Source: an uncultured Lachnospiraceae bacterium (GTDB lineage: Bacteria; Bacillota; Clostridia; Lachnospirales; Lachnospiraceae). Taken from it: DNA of 64,000 nt. Made by a program: the position numbers and the translations under genes. Below the pieces are notes generated by a model that worked only from the letters and a program-made list of their open reading frames with translations, had not been told where the DNA came from and made no database searches. Positions 51,863 to 61,908 of this stretch are shown piece by piece (within the stretch, counting starts at the first letter, position 1; each line of letters begins with the position of its first letter). Location of the stretch: the NCBI GenBank assembly GCA_910578475.1, contig CAJTRK010000001.1:1-64000 (forward strand). The letters are read 5' to 3'.

Positions 51863-53758
51863 ATGTGCGGTATCTGTGGATATGTCAGTAAAAAAACAAT
51901 AAGTCCGGAACAGTTAAAAAAGATGAATGATACGATGTATCACAGGGGACCGAATGACAGCGGCGAGGAGATTTATGAGATGGCAGGCGGATACCGGGTC
52001 GGTTTTGCTCAGCGGAGACTGTCCATTCTGGATTTGTCCGCTCTGGGACATCAGCCCATGCACTCTTCGGACCAAAGGATTTCCGTCGTCTATAACGGGG
52101 AAATTTATAATTTTCAGGAGTTAAAGAAAGAGCTTTCCGGTTATCCGTTTCGTTCAAACTGCGACACGGAAGTCATTATTGCCGCTTACCTGAAATGGGG
52201 AGCGGACTGCGTGACGAAGTTTAACGGCATGTTTGCGATTGCGCTGTATGATCGGGAGAATGAAAGCCTGTATCTGTTCCGGGACCGAATCGGGAAAAAG
52301 CCGTTATACTATTGGAAGCAGGAAGACGGCATTGTTTTTGCCTCTGAATTGAAACCGATTCTGGCCTGTCCTGATTTTCCGAAAGAAATCAGACGGGAAG
52401 TCCTGCCCCGCTATTTATTTCAACAGTATATCAATGCGCCCGACAGTATTTTTCAGGATGTCTATAAGGTAGAGCCGGGGAGCGCTCTGTGTTTTCACGC
52501 GGGAGAACTGAAAACATGGAAATATTGGGATATCAGTCAGGTATATCGAAAATGTCTGGCACGGCCGGTCGGCAGCTATGAAGAGGCCAAAAGCGGTTTA
52601 AAGGAGCTGCTCGAAAAATCGGTGTCGATGCGTATGATATCGGATGTGCCTCTCGGTTCTTTTTTAAGCGGCGGATATGATTCTTCTCTGGTGACGGCAA
52701 TCGCGCAGGCGCATTCCGATACGCCGGTCAAAACTTTTTCCATCGGTTTTCACGAAACAAAATATAACGAAGCAGGGTATGCGAAGGCGGTAGCAGAATA
52801 TCTTGGAACGAACCATACGGAGCTTTATATCGACGAAAAAGAAATGTTCGAACTGGTGGACAGTATTCCGTATTATTATGATGAACCTTTTGCGGACAGT
52901 TCCCAAATTGCGACGATGCTTGTATCCAAACTGGCGAGCGACCATGTAACGGTTGCTTTGTCGGGTGACGGCGGCGACGAATTTTTCTGCGGTTATAATA
53001 TTTATGAAAATGTCCGGCAGGCGCAAAAGCTGGATGTGCTCGGCGGCATGGTACACGGCCTCTGCAATCTGCCGGGGTTCCGGCAGGCCGGGGTGGAAGA
53101 GCGGCTGCCCTTCCGGGTGCGCGTCATCGCCGGCAATCGGGAAAAAGAAAGCAAGACCCAGTTTGGGGCGGGCAATTATATTGTAAAGGCCAACGCGATG
53201 GTAAAAGCGGTTCCGGGATTGAAATTCCTTCCCGTTCATTATCTGAACGAGAGCAGATATGGCGTAGCGGATTGGCAGATTCGGAGAATGCTGCTCGATA
53301 TGGATACTTATCTGCCGGGAGATATTCTCTGTAAGGTGGACAGGGCGTCCATGAAATATTCGCTGGAAGCGAGATGCCCGATTCTGGATAAGGATGTTAT
53401 GGAATTTTCTTACCGGATTCCACATTCCTATAAATATGCGGGCGGCGATAAGAAGCATATTTTAAAAGATATTGCCTATGACTATATTCCGAAGGAATTG
53501 TTGGAGCGGCCTAAAGTCGGCTTTGGCGTACCGCTTGACAAGTGGCTGCGCGGGCCGTTGAAGGAACAATTATTAGATTACAGCAGTTATGAATATCTGG
53601 CAAAACAGGATATTTTTGATGCGGCTTATACATCCGATATGATTCAGAACTATGTAAAGACCGGAGACGCGGGGCCGGCGACCGGAGCAAATTATTCCAA
53701 GCTCGCGTGGTCGTTCTTTGTATTTCAACAGTATTTTGCGAAAATACAGAGCATGTGA
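51863..53758 (+). CDS. AsnB-type glutamine-dependent amidotransferase, copy 1
   Basis: 631 residues. The N-terminal glutaminase domain begins MCGICGYVSK with nucleophile Cys2, followed by HRGPNDSGE and RRLSILDLSALGHQPM. The synthetase domain has the PP-loop SGGYDSS near 269, and LSGDGGDEFFCGY. It takes ammonia from glutamine and amidates a carboxylate through an acyl-adenylate. In glycan loci AsnB homologues are thought to amidate uronic acids; here UDP-GalNAcA or a polymer-bound uronate is the likely target. Housekeeping asparagine synthesis is a less likely alternative. A paralogue is at 55024, with one GT4 gene between. Confidence 0.88.
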   Translation: MCGICGYVSKKTISPEQLKKMNDTMYHRGPNDSGEEIYEMAGGYRVGFAQRRLSILDLSALGHQPMHSSDQRISVVYNGEIYNFQELKKELSGYPFRSNCDTEVIIAAYLKWGADCVTKFNGMFAIALYDRENESLYLFRDRIGKKPLYYWKQEDGIVFASELKPILACPDFPKEIRREVLPRYLFQQYINAPDSIFQDVYKVEPGSALCFHAGELKTWKYWDISQVYRKCLARPVGSYEEAKSGLKELLEKSVSMRMISDVPLGSFLSGGYDSSLVTAIAQAHSDTPVKTFSIGFHETKYNEAGYAKAVAEYLGTNHTELYIDEKEMFELVDSIPYYYDEPFADSSQIATMLVSKLASDHVTVALSGDGGDEFFCGYNIYENVRQAQKLDVLGGMVHGLCNLPGFRQAGVEERLPFRVRVIAGNREKESKTQFGAGNYIVKANAMVKAVPGLKFLPVHYLNESRYGVADWQIRRMLLDMDTYLPGDILCKVDRASMKYSLEARCPILDKDVMEFSYRIPHSYKYAGGDKKHILKDIAYDYIPKELLERPKVGFGVPLDKWLRGPLKEQLLDYSSYEYLAKQDIFDAAYTSDMIQNYVKTGDAGPATGANYSKLAWSFFVFQQYFAKIQSM

Positions 53759-53844
53759 GAACGTGCTGATATCGGAAGACACATGTTATATTAAATGAGG
53801 ATTCAAAGTTTGAAGGGATGCGGAAGCTGGCAGGGGATAGCGCG

Positions 53845-55011
53845 ATGGAGGAAAAAAACCGCCAAAATGAATTAAATAACAACAAAAACGTTCTGACAGC
53901 GCAAAAATCGCCAAAATATGCAGGAAAACTTGCATTTTATATCGGTTCTCTCGAAAAAGGCGGAGCCGAGCGTGTCTTTGTTAATCTGGCCGAATATTTT
54001 CAGAACAAGGGTTATCAAATTATTATGGTGACGCAGTACCGGAAAGAGGAAGAGTATGAACTCGCCGAGGGTATCAGAAGAATACTATCCGATATTCCGC
54101 CCGAAGAAACAACCGCAAGCAGGCTCCTCAATTTTTACCGGCGTGTGAAAAGGCTTCACCGCATCTGGAAAGAGGAAGAACCTGACCTGGCCCTGTCCTG
54201 TGTCGGAAAAAATAATTTCATGGCCATTGTGACGACGATGTTCACGAAAACAAAGCCGGTTGTTTCCGTTGTCGGGGAAGCCGGAGAAGAGTATCCGAAC
54301 AGATTGATGAAATTCCTTGCGAATTTGCTGTTTCCATTCGCATCAGGCGTTATTTTACAAACAGAGCGTTCCCGCAGTTTTTTCTCGGAAAGAGTTTCAA
54401 AAACGGCTGTTATACTTCCGAACTCTTTGAACCCTTTGTTTTTGCGGGAAAGATATCGGGGGGAGCGGGAAAAGAGAATTGTTTCCGTCGGCCGGCTGGA
54501 TGCCAATAAAAATCATGAGATGATGTTTCAGGCGTTTGCCGGGCTTGCCGACAAATACCCGGAATATACGCTGACCGTTTACGGTGAAGGAGAACTGCGG
54601 GAAACGCTGCAAGAGCGTATAGCGTCTCTCGGACTGGAAAAAAGAATCTTCCTGCCGGGTGTGATTCCCGATGTGGCGGATAAAATAGAAAAAGCGTCCC
54701 TGTTTCTGCTGACTTCTTATTCGGAAGGAATTTCCAATGCGCTGATTGAAGCGATGGCACTGGGACTGCCGGTCATTGCAACCGATGTGCCGAGCGGCGG
54801 CACACAGGAACTTATCCGACAGGAAGAGAACGGCCTGATTATCCCGGCGGGAGATGCGAAGGCCCTTGAAAAAGCAATGGACAGACTGCTGTCCGACAGA
54901 GAATATGCGGAACGGCTCGGGGAACAGGCTCACAAAATACAGGAACGGCTCGCCCCCGACAGCGTGAACAGGCAATGGCAGGAATATTTTGAGAAAATAA
55001 TCATCCCATGA
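53845..55011 (+). CDS. Glycosyltransferase family 4
   Basis: 388 residues from the ATG at 53845 (GGGG upstream); ATG at 53818 is less well placed. LAFYIGSLEKGGAERVFVNL has the GGAER motif. The donor domain has IVSVGRLDANKNHEMMFQAF, TVYGEGELRETL and SYSEGISNALIEAMALGLPVI with the E-x7-E site. TDVPSGGTQEL resembles the GT4 at 46113, so the two may be duplicates with different acceptors. It is flanked by both asnB genes. Confidence 0.87.
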   Translation: MEEKNRQNELNNNKNVLTAQKSPKYAGKLAFYIGSLEKGGAERVFVNLAEYFQNKGYQIIMVTQYRKEEEYELAEGIRRILSDIPPEETTASRLLNFYRRVKRLHRIWKEEEPDLALSCVGKNNFMAIVTTMFTKTKPVVSVVGEAGEEYPNRLMKFLANLLFPFASGVILQTERSRSFFSERVSKTAVILPNSLNPLFLRERYRGEREKRIVSVGRLDANKNHEMMFQAFAGLADKYPEYTLTVYGEGELRETLQERIASLGLEKRIFLPGVIPDVADKIEKASLFLLTSYSEGISNALIEAMALGLPVIATDVPSGGTQELIRQEENGLIIPAGDAKALEKAMDRLLSDREYAERLGEQAHKIQERLAPDSVNRQWQEYFEKIIIP

Positions 55012-55023
55012 AAGGAGCGGCTC

Positions 55024-56940
55024 ATGTGCGGAATTGCCGGATTTTGCAACGGAACGTTTGACTGGCGCAAAAATATAGAGAAAATGAATGAACGGATGTA
55101 TCATCGTGGTCCCGATGCTTCCGGCGTTTGGGCATCCGAAGACAGACAGGTGGTGCTTGGGCACAGGCGTCTGTCCATTATCGACCTGTCTCCCGGGGGC
55201 AGTCAGCCGATGGAATCGAGGAACGGCCGTTATGTGATTGCCTATAACGGAGAAATTTATAATTATCCGGTTATCCGGGACAGACTGATACATGAAAAAA
55301 AAGTGACTGCTTTTAAGGGCACATCCGATACGGAGGCGCTTTTGGAAGCAGTCTCTTCATACGGACTGGAAGAAACGCTGAAAATGAGCAAAGGAATGTT
55401 TGCCCTTGCTCTGTATGACAAAAAAGAGAAAACATTATTTCTGGCAAGGGACAGAGTCGGGGAAAAACCGCTGTATTACGGATTTATGGGAAAAACGTTT
55501 CTGTTTGCATCGGAACTGGGGGCAATCGCTTGTGTGGATGGTTTTCAGGCTCCCGTTCATACAGGTATTCTGGATGCTTATTTCCGTTATGGCTATATTC
55601 CCGCGCCCTATTCCATTTATCAGGGAATTTATAAACTGGAGCCGGGCAAAATACTGAAATTAAAAGCGCCTTTTGAGCGTTTTGAGATTTCAACCTATTG
55701 GTCTATGAAAGAGGCGGCATGCTACGGGCAGACGCATCTTTTTCAGGGAAGCGGGCAGGAGGCGGCCGAAGAACTGGAACGCCGCCTGAAAGATGCCGTT
55801 CGGGGACAAATGGTGGCGGATGTACCGGTTGGCGCTTTTCTTTCGGCGGGAATCGACAGTTCAACGATTGTTTCGCTGATGCAGTCAATAAGTGACAGAA
55901 GTGTCAGAAGTTATACCATCGGTATGTGGGAAAAAGACTTTAACGAGGCCGAAACTGCCAAAAAAATTGCGGAGCATCTCGGAACGGAGCATACGGAACT
56001 TTATATTACGGAAGAAGACGCCAAACAGGTGATACCGAAACTGGGAACCATGTTCGGAGAACCGTTTGCGGATTCCTCTCAGATACCTGCCTACCTTGTC
56101 AGCCGGATGACGAAGGAGCATGTGACAGTGTCGCTGAGCGGAGACGGAGGAGACGAGCTTTTCTGCGGTTATCAGACATACGGTTCTCTGGAACGTGTAT
56201 TCCGGAAAGTCGGACGGATTCCGGCTTTTGTCAGAAAGCCAGCGAGTGCGGCCATATTGCACAGTCCCTGGGGAAAAGAAGGTTCCCTTGCAACGCGGGC
56301 GCGTCTGCTTGGCGCATCCGGCATCGAGGATTTGTACCGGTGTTCCGAAATCGGAGAAGGACTGGAACTTCTGGCGCCCGAAGTCTGCCGGGAATCTGCG
56401 TCTTTTACTTCGCCGGAGCGGGCATATGAAACGGTCATGGATGCTTATCCGACAGGCCTTTTGCCGGAACCGCTGCATAACCTGATGCTGATGGATATGC
56501 TGATGTACCATCCGGACGATATTCTCACCAAAGTGGACCGGACAGCGATGGCGGTCTCGCTAGAGACGCGTGTGCCGATGCTGGATAAGGATGTGGTCGA
56601 ATTTGCGTGGACGCTGCCCATATCCTACAAAAAGCAGGGAGATGTCACGAAAAAAATATTGCGTGATATTTTATACAAATATGTGCCCCGGGAACTGGTG
56701 GAGCGGCCGAAAACAGGATTTGCCATTCCGCTCCATAAATGGCTGAAAGAACCCGGTCTGCGGGAATGGGCGGAAGGTCTGCTCGATTTGCGGAAAATAA
56801 AAGAACAACAGTTATTAAATGCCAAAACGGTCGGCCGGATGTGGGAAGATTATGTGGAACGCGGCGTGTGGAGACAGCAAATCTGGTATGTGCTGATGTT
56901 TATGGAGTTTATGAATACCAAAAAGGAGTCTTGTTTATGA
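55024..56940 (+). CDS. AsnB-type glutamine-dependent amidotransferase, copy 2
   Basis: 638 residues. MCGIAGFCNG gives nucleophile Cys2. HRGPDASGVW and HRRLSIIDLSPGGSQPM complete the glutaminase site. The PP-loop reads SAGIDSS (near 274), a variation on SGGxDSS seen in copy 1, and LSGDGGDELFCGY is intact. Two copies in tandem suggest two carboxylate substrates or two positions on the glycan. AAGGAGCGG precedes the ATG. The stop overlaps the start of the GT2 gene as ATGA. Confidence 0.88.
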   Translation: MCGIAGFCNGTFDWRKNIEKMNERMYHRGPDASGVWASEDRQVVLGHRRLSIIDLSPGGSQPMESRNGRYVIAYNGEIYNYPVIRDRLIHEKKVTAFKGTSDTEALLEAVSSYGLEETLKMSKGMFALALYDKKEKTLFLARDRVGEKPLYYGFMGKTFLFASELGAIACVDGFQAPVHTGILDAYFRYGYIPAPYSIYQGIYKLEPGKILKLKAPFERFEISTYWSMKEAACYGQTHLFQGSGQEAAEELERRLKDAVRGQMVADVPVGAFLSAGIDSSTIVSLMQSISDRSVRSYTIGMWEKDFNEAETAKKIAEHLGTEHTELYITEEDAKQVIPKLGTMFGEPFADSSQIPAYLVSRMTKEHVTVSLSGDGGDELFCGYQTYGSLERVFRKVGRIPAFVRKPASAAILHSPWGKEGSLATRARLLGASGIEDLYRCSEIGEGLELLAPEVCRESASFTSPERAYETVMDAYPTGLLPEPLHNLMLMDMLMYHPDDILTKVDRTAMAVSLETRVPMLDKDVVEFAWTLPISYKKQGDVTKKILRDILYKYVPRELVERPKTGFAIPLHKWLKEPGLREWAEGLLDLRKIKEQQLLNAKTVGRMWEDYVERGVWRQQIWYVLMFMEFMNTKKESCL

Positions 56941-58004
56941 AAATCCTGCAAAACAACGCAATCCCTCCACTCCCGCCCGGGCGGCAGACGGAGCTGATAT
57001 CGGTCATCGTGACGGCCTATAATATTGCGCCCTATCTGGAGCGCGGCGTAAATTCGATTCTGCAGCAGACGTATCGGAATCTGGAGATTATTCTTGTGGA
57101 CGACGGTTCTACGGATGAGGGCGGCCGGATATGCGACCGGCTGGCGGAGAAAGACGACCGGCTGACAGTCATCCATAAGGAAAACAGAGGGCCCGGCGAT
57201 GCCAGAAACGTTGGGATGGATATTGCAAAAGGAACGTTTATCGGTTTTGTGGACGGCGACGACTGGATAGACGCGGATATGTACGAGCGGATGCTCGGCG
57301 CGGCTCTGGCACAGCAGGCGGATATGGCAATCTGCCGGTACAGGCGGGTGTACAGAGACCATACGGAAGATGCTTCGACGGACAGGGTCGCGGTTCTGGA
57401 GGGGCAGGAAGCTTTGCAGTATTATGTGGAAGAACGGGAAGAATATGATATCCAGAATGCGGCATGGAACAAGCTGTACCGCAGAGAGATACTGGAAGAT
57501 ATGCGATTTTCCGTCGGGAAATGGTATGAGGATGTAGTATTCTCCGCCAAAGCGCTGAGCAGGGCCGCAAAATGCGTTTACCTTGACAGTGCCGCTTATA
57601 ATTATATAATAGACAGAGAAGGCAGTATCATGAATGTCCGGATTAATTCCCGGACTTTTACCGACCAGATACCGGCTTACCGAGAACGGAGCGATTTTCT
57701 GCGTTCTCTCGGAAGAGAGGACCTGGCGGACATTCATGATTATTTCGTATATAAAAGGCTGCTTCTTTTTTATAATCAGATTAAAAAAAGCGGCATGCCG
57801 GAGAAAAAAGCATATTTACAGAAAATAACAGATGTTATAAATGAAGGAAGAGGAAGCTGTGACAGGATTTATCGGTGTTCTGCCGCAAATCCGAATGAAA
57901 AAAGAAAGATGGAGCTTTTCCTGAAATCCCCACGGTTATACTGGTGGGTGATGTGTCTGAATGAAGCCGTTATTCTTCCGATAAAAACGCGGCGCAGCCG
58001 GTAG
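56937..58004 (+). CDS. Glycosyltransferase family 2
   Basis: 355 residues from the ATG at 56937 (AAGGAG upstream), overlapping the asnB stop. GT-A fold: ISVIVTAYNIAPYLERGVNSI, VDDGSTDEGG, and GFVDGDDWIDADMYERM with the metal-binding Asp-x-Asp. NAAWNKLYRREIL near 178 and WYEDVVFSAKAL are typical of EpsJ/WcaA-like inverting transferases. The C-terminal 90 residues are helical and not hydrophobic enough for membrane anchoring. It likely adds a beta-linked sugar before the fucosyltransferase-like genes act. Confidence 0.88.
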   Translation: MKILQNNAIPPLPPGRQTELISVIVTAYNIAPYLERGVNSILQQTYRNLEIILVDDGSTDEGGRICDRLAEKDDRLTVIHKENRGPGDARNVGMDIAKGTFIGFVDGDDWIDADMYERMLGAALAQQADMAICRYRRVYRDHTEDASTDRVAVLEGQEALQYYVEEREEYDIQNAAWNKLYRREILEDMRFSVGKWYEDVVFSAKALSRAAKCVYLDSAAYNYIIDREGSIMNVRINSRTFTDQIPAYRERSDFLRSLGREDLADIHDYFVYKRLLLFYNQIKKSGMPEKKAYLQKITDVINEGRGSCDRIYRCSAANPNEKRKMELFLKSPRLYWWVMCLNEAVILPIKTRRSR

Positions 58005-58082
58005 TTGCCGCATGTGTTCCGACGGCTTTCAGACGCGGTTGCCGGGATAACGTACAAGATAAAAGAAAGGGCATGAAAGGGT

Positions 58083-58994
58083 ATGATAATCATCCAGATG
58101 GCGGGCGGCCTCGGAAATCAGATGTTCCAGTATGCGCTCTACAAACAGCTTACCGGTATGAGAAAAACAGTGAAAATGGATGATGAGGCGGGCTTCAGAG
58201 AGGACGCGCAGCGGAATCCCGCGCTTGCCGCTTTCGGCATTGCCTATGAAAGGGCGAGCCGTCAGGAAATAGAGGAAATGACGGATTCTTCGATGGCATT
58301 TACGGCAAGGGTGCGCAGAAAGCTGTTCGGCCGTCAGAGGCGTGCGTATTTCGAAGAGAATAAATGTTTTCAGCCGAAGATTTTCGATTGGGACGATATT
58401 TATCTGGAAGGATACTGGCAGTCCGAGAAATATTTTCGGGATGTGGGTAATTTATTAAAGAAGGAATTCAGTCTGGAAAGCGTGAGAAGAAATCGCGATA
58501 ACGGTTACGGGCTGTCTGAGGAAGCGGAGCGGTATCTGAACCGGATAGAACAGGGGGAAAGCGTCAGTGTCCATGTACGGAGAGGCGATTATCTTTTGCC
58601 CCAGAATCAGGATTTGTTCGGCAATATCTGTACGGACATGTATTATGAAAATGCGGTTAAAAAAATGATGGAAAGCCGGCCGGACTGTACGTTTTACCTT
58701 TTTACGAACGATAATCAGTGGGCGGCGGAGCGGTTAAGAGAGAGGAAGGATTTCCCGATTGTTCTGGTCGAGCTGCCGGGTAACAGGGATTATGAGACGC
58801 TCATGCTGATGAGCCGGTGCAGGCATAATATTCTGGCAAACAGCAGTTTCAGCTGGTGGGCCTCTTATTTGAACGATAATCCGGATAAGCAGGTCATTGC
58901 GCCGGCTGAATGGATGAACGGATGGGATTGTTCGGATATATACAGGGCCGACATGATACGAATTGGCGCAGGGATATCGGAAGCAGCGCAATGA
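58083..58994 (+). CDS. Alpha-1,2-fucosyltransferase, GT11
   Basis: 303 residues. IIIQMAGGLGNQMFQYALY at the start, SVHVRRGDYLLP (near 160) with the GDP-binding Arg residues, and NILANSSFSWWASYLN (near 257) are the GT11 motifs I, II and III. It transfers fucose from GDP-fucose to a galactose or similar residue in alpha-1,2 linkage. No GDP-fucose synthesis genes (gmd, fcl or fkp) are in the window. AAGGG precedes the ATG. A more divergent relative is at 60877, after the second flippase gene. Confidence 0.92.
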   Translation: MIIIQMAGGLGNQMFQYALYKQLTGMRKTVKMDDEAGFREDAQRNPALAAFGIAYERASRQEIEEMTDSSMAFTARVRRKLFGRQRRAYFEENKCFQPKIFDWDDIYLEGYWQSEKYFRDVGNLLKKEFSLESVRRNRDNGYGLSEEAERYLNRIEQGESVSVHVRRGDYLLPQNQDLFGNICTDMYYENAVKKMMESRPDCTFYLFTNDNQWAAERLRERKDFPIVLVELPGNRDYETLMLMSRCRHNILANSSFSWWASYLNDNPDKQVIAPAEWMNGWDCSDIYRADMIRIGAGISEAAQ

Positions 58995-59017
58995 CAGGAA
59001 AGGATATGGTCGTATAG

Positions 59018-60832
59018 ATGAAGGAACGGGCACAGGAAGATAAGAAGATAACGATGCTCCAGAAAATCAGTTATCTTTTTGACAGAAAACAGAAGATGCA
59101 GTTTATCGGACTTGGCATTCTGATTTTAATCGGCGGCCTTCTGGAGACGCTCGGCGTTTCCATGATGGTTCCGCTTGTGCAGGGGATTATGGACCCGGAG
59201 GCGCTCTACCAGAATGAAATCGTAGGAAAAATTCTGCGTTTTCTCCATATCGAAACGGCGGATATGGGGCAGGCAGGCGGCGGGAACCGGATGATTATTT
59301 TCATGCTGGCGGCGCTGATGATTCTTTTCGTTGTCAAAAATGTGTATCTGTTGTTCCAGACCTATGTGCAGAATACTTTTGTCACGAGAAACAGGAACCG
59401 GATGATAAGCCGCGTGATGCGGGAATTTCTGAACAGACCTTATGAAGAATATCTGGGCGCGGATATCCCGACGGTATTCCGGTTGACGGACAGCGATATT
59501 CCGAATGCGTTTCAGCTGATTCTCGTTTTGATACAGATGATTACGGAAATTGTCGTTTCCGCGTTTTTATGCGTCGTGCTGGTGGTTGTCAGCCCTGTCA
59601 TGACCGTTTTTATCGTTGCGATTTTTCTCGGCATGACATTGCTGTTATCGAAAATCTTAAAACCGCATCTGAATGCGATTGGAAGAAAAAATCAGGAGAT
59701 TCAGTCCAGAATCGCCAAATGGCGCATTCAGTCCATTTATGGGCTTAAAGATGTCAAAGTACTGCACCGGGAAGAATTTTTTGTCAGGAATTATTATGAA
59801 AGCGGCAGCATCGGCGCAAACGTGGCGAGAAATTACGCGGTGCTGAACAATCTGCCGAGATTGCTCATTGAGATGATATTCATCGTCAGTATGCTTGCTT
59901 TTATTATGGTATATATTCTCGGGGGCGGCAATATCAACGTGCTCATCCCGCAGCTTACCGCGTTTGCGGTGGCGGCTGTCCGGATTATGCCGAGCGCCAA
60001 CCGCATCAATACTTATATGTCGGAAATCGCGTATTCACAGCCCTGCCTGGATTATCTGTATGAAAATCTGAACGAGAGCATGAAGCAGGATGTGAACGGA
60101 AGCGTTACGGGATATGGCAAAGATGCGCCGAAGGAAACGGATAAGCAGAGGACGGTTCTGCGGGATAAAATCGTGCTCGACCATATTACGTTTGCCTACC
60201 CGGGAACGGATAAAAATATTTTCACGGACGCCCACATGGAAGTGAAGCGCGGACAGTCCGTCGGAATTATGGGGCCTTCGGGCGCCGGAAAATCAACGAT
60301 TGTGGATATACTGCTCGGCCTTTTACATGCACAGAAAGGGTCCATCACCTGGGACGGACAAAATATCTTTGATGATTATGAAGCGTGGCTGTCCCAAATC
60401 GGTTATATTCCGCAGTCCATTTATCTGGTGGACGAGTCTATCCGGGACAACATTGCGTTCGGCATCGACGCGGATAAAATCGACGAGAAAAGAATCTGGG
60501 AAGTGTTGGAAGAGGCGCAGTTAAAAGAATTTATCGAGGAACTGCCGGATGGGCTCGATACGACAATAGGTGACAGAGGGGTCAGAATTTCCGGCGGACA
60601 GCGGCAGCGTATCGGGATTGCAAGGGCATTGTATCATGACCCGGAGATTCTTGTTTTTGACGAGGCGACTTCCGCGCTCGATAACGATACGGAAAAGGCA
60701 GTCATGGATGCGGTCAACAGTTTTCATGGGAAAAAGACGATGGTCATCATTGCGCACCGGCTGAATACAATCGCGAAATGCGATGTAATCTATAAAGTGG
60801 ACGGAGAAAAAATCGTAGAGAGCAGCCTGTAA
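59018..60832 (+). CDS. ABC exporter/flippase, MsbA-PglK type, second copy
   Basis: 604 residues: a six-helix exporter domain and one nucleotide-binding domain. Walker A is GPSGAGKST near 418, the signature ISGGQRQRIGIARAL near 523, Walker B ILVFDEATSALD near 544 and the switch IIAHRLN near 576. GGLLETLGVSMMVPLVQGIM at the first helix parallels the copy at 4998. It flips a lipid-linked glycan outward at the cost of ATP. Two such proteins in one locus could handle two different repeat units, or one could be a duplicate. Confidence 0.87.
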   Translation: MKERAQEDKKITMLQKISYLFDRKQKMQFIGLGILILIGGLLETLGVSMMVPLVQGIMDPEALYQNEIVGKILRFLHIETADMGQAGGGNRMIIFMLAALMILFVVKNVYLLFQTYVQNTFVTRNRNRMISRVMREFLNRPYEEYLGADIPTVFRLTDSDIPNAFQLILVLIQMITEIVVSAFLCVVLVVVSPVMTVFIVAIFLGMTLLLSKILKPHLNAIGRKNQEIQSRIAKWRIQSIYGLKDVKVLHREEFFVRNYYESGSIGANVARNYAVLNNLPRLLIEMIFIVSMLAFIMVYILGGGNINVLIPQLTAFAVAAVRIMPSANRINTYMSEIAYSQPCLDYLYENLNESMKQDVNGSVTGYGKDAPKETDKQRTVLRDKIVLDHITFAYPGTDKNIFTDAHMEVKRGQSVGIMGPSGAGKSTIVDILLGLLHAQKGSITWDGQNIFDDYEAWLSQIGYIPQSIYLVDESIRDNIAFGIDADKIDEKRIWEVLEEAQLKEFIEELPDGLDTTIGDRGVRISGGQRQRIGIARALYHDPEILVFDEATSALDNDTEKAVMDAVNSFHGKKTMVIIAHRLNTIAKCDVIYKVDGEKIVESSL

Positions 60833-60876
60833 CAGGTTGATAAATTGCCGATGAAGAGAGAAACAGGGAGATTATA

Positions 60877-61908
60877 ATGTTAGGAATTGAGACACAGGAA
60901 GGGTTCGGGCTTGGAAATCAGTTATTTTTCTATGTGACGACAAGATGTATTGCGATGGATAAAGGATATCAGTTCAGCGTCCTTGACCCGGAGCATTTTG
61001 CCAATAATATGCACAGCGACTGCGGGCTTTATTTTATGAATCTGGATTATGGCGTGCCCTCCCGGAAAGAAGATTACCGGAAAATCTATCATGAAAAAGA
61101 GGACAGGCTTTTTGCGGGCAATTCCAGGCATGATTTGACCCACGGCGTATATATTACGGACACGGACAAGGCGTTATTCGATGTGGAAGACGATACGCTC
61201 TTATACGGTAATTTCCAGGCGGAAGACTATTTTATTCATCATAAGGAAGAAATAAAAAAGTGGCTTTCCGTGAAGCCGGAATACGACTGCAGGGAATACA
61301 GCCGGGAGAATCTCTGTATACTGCATTTGCGGTGCAGCGATTATATGGGGTCGCCGGAGCTGTATCTGCGGAAAAAATACTGGCTTCAGGGCATGGCGCA
61401 GATGCGGAAAGTCAATCCCCGGATGGAATTTATGATTATTACCAATGACGTGAAGGAAGCCGGCAAGTTTCTGCCTGGCATTCCGGCCTATAATTTTGAT
61501 TTGGCGAAAGATTACAGCATCCTGAAAAATGCCAGGTATCTGCTGCTTGCCAATTCTTCTTTTGCATATTTTCCGGCGTTTACGAGCGATACGGTGCAGT
61601 ATATACTGGCCCCGAAATATTGGGCGAGACATAATGTGTCCGACGGTTACTGGGCGTCGGAGCAGAATATCTATGAGGGCTGGCATTATATGGACAGACA
61701 GGGCAGGGTGTTTACCGCCGAAGCGTGCAGGAAAGAGCTAGCGCAATATAAAAAGACTTCCCGCAAATATGCCCGTTTGAATGAAAGACCGGAAGGACTG
61801 CGGCTGAAAGCCATGATGCTTCACGGAAAATATATTTACGGAAAGGCATACTGCGGCAAAATTGCCAGGGGGGTATTAAGACGGATAAAGGAGAAAGTTG
61901 TCAGGTGA
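60877..61908 (+). CDS. Divergent GT11-like fucosyltransferase
   Basis: 343 residues. EGFGLGNQLFFYV is a clear variant of the GT11 motif I (GGLGNQxFQYA). ILHLRCSDYMG replaces HVRRGDY in motif II, keeping one Arg and the Asp, and LLLANSSFAYFPAF corresponds to motif III. About 40 extra residues at the C-terminus are basic. Probably a GDP-fucose or GDP-hexose transferase with another linkage or acceptor. Its stop overlaps the GTG start of the next membrane protein. Confidence 0.75.
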   Translation: MLGIETQEGFGLGNQLFFYVTTRCIAMDKGYQFSVLDPEHFANNMHSDCGLYFMNLDYGVPSRKEDYRKIYHEKEDRLFAGNSRHDLTHGVYITDTDKALFDVEDDTLLYGNFQAEDYFIHHKEEIKKWLSVKPEYDCREYSRENLCILHLRCSDYMGSPELYLRKKYWLQGMAQMRKVNPRMEFMIITNDVKEAGKFLPGIPAYNFDLAKDYSILKNARYLLLANSSFAYFPAFTSDTVQYILAPKYWARHNVSDGYWASEQNIYEGWHYMDRQGRVFTAEACRKELAQYKKTSRKYARLNERPEGLRLKAMMLHGKYIYGKAYCGKIARGVLRRIKEKVVR

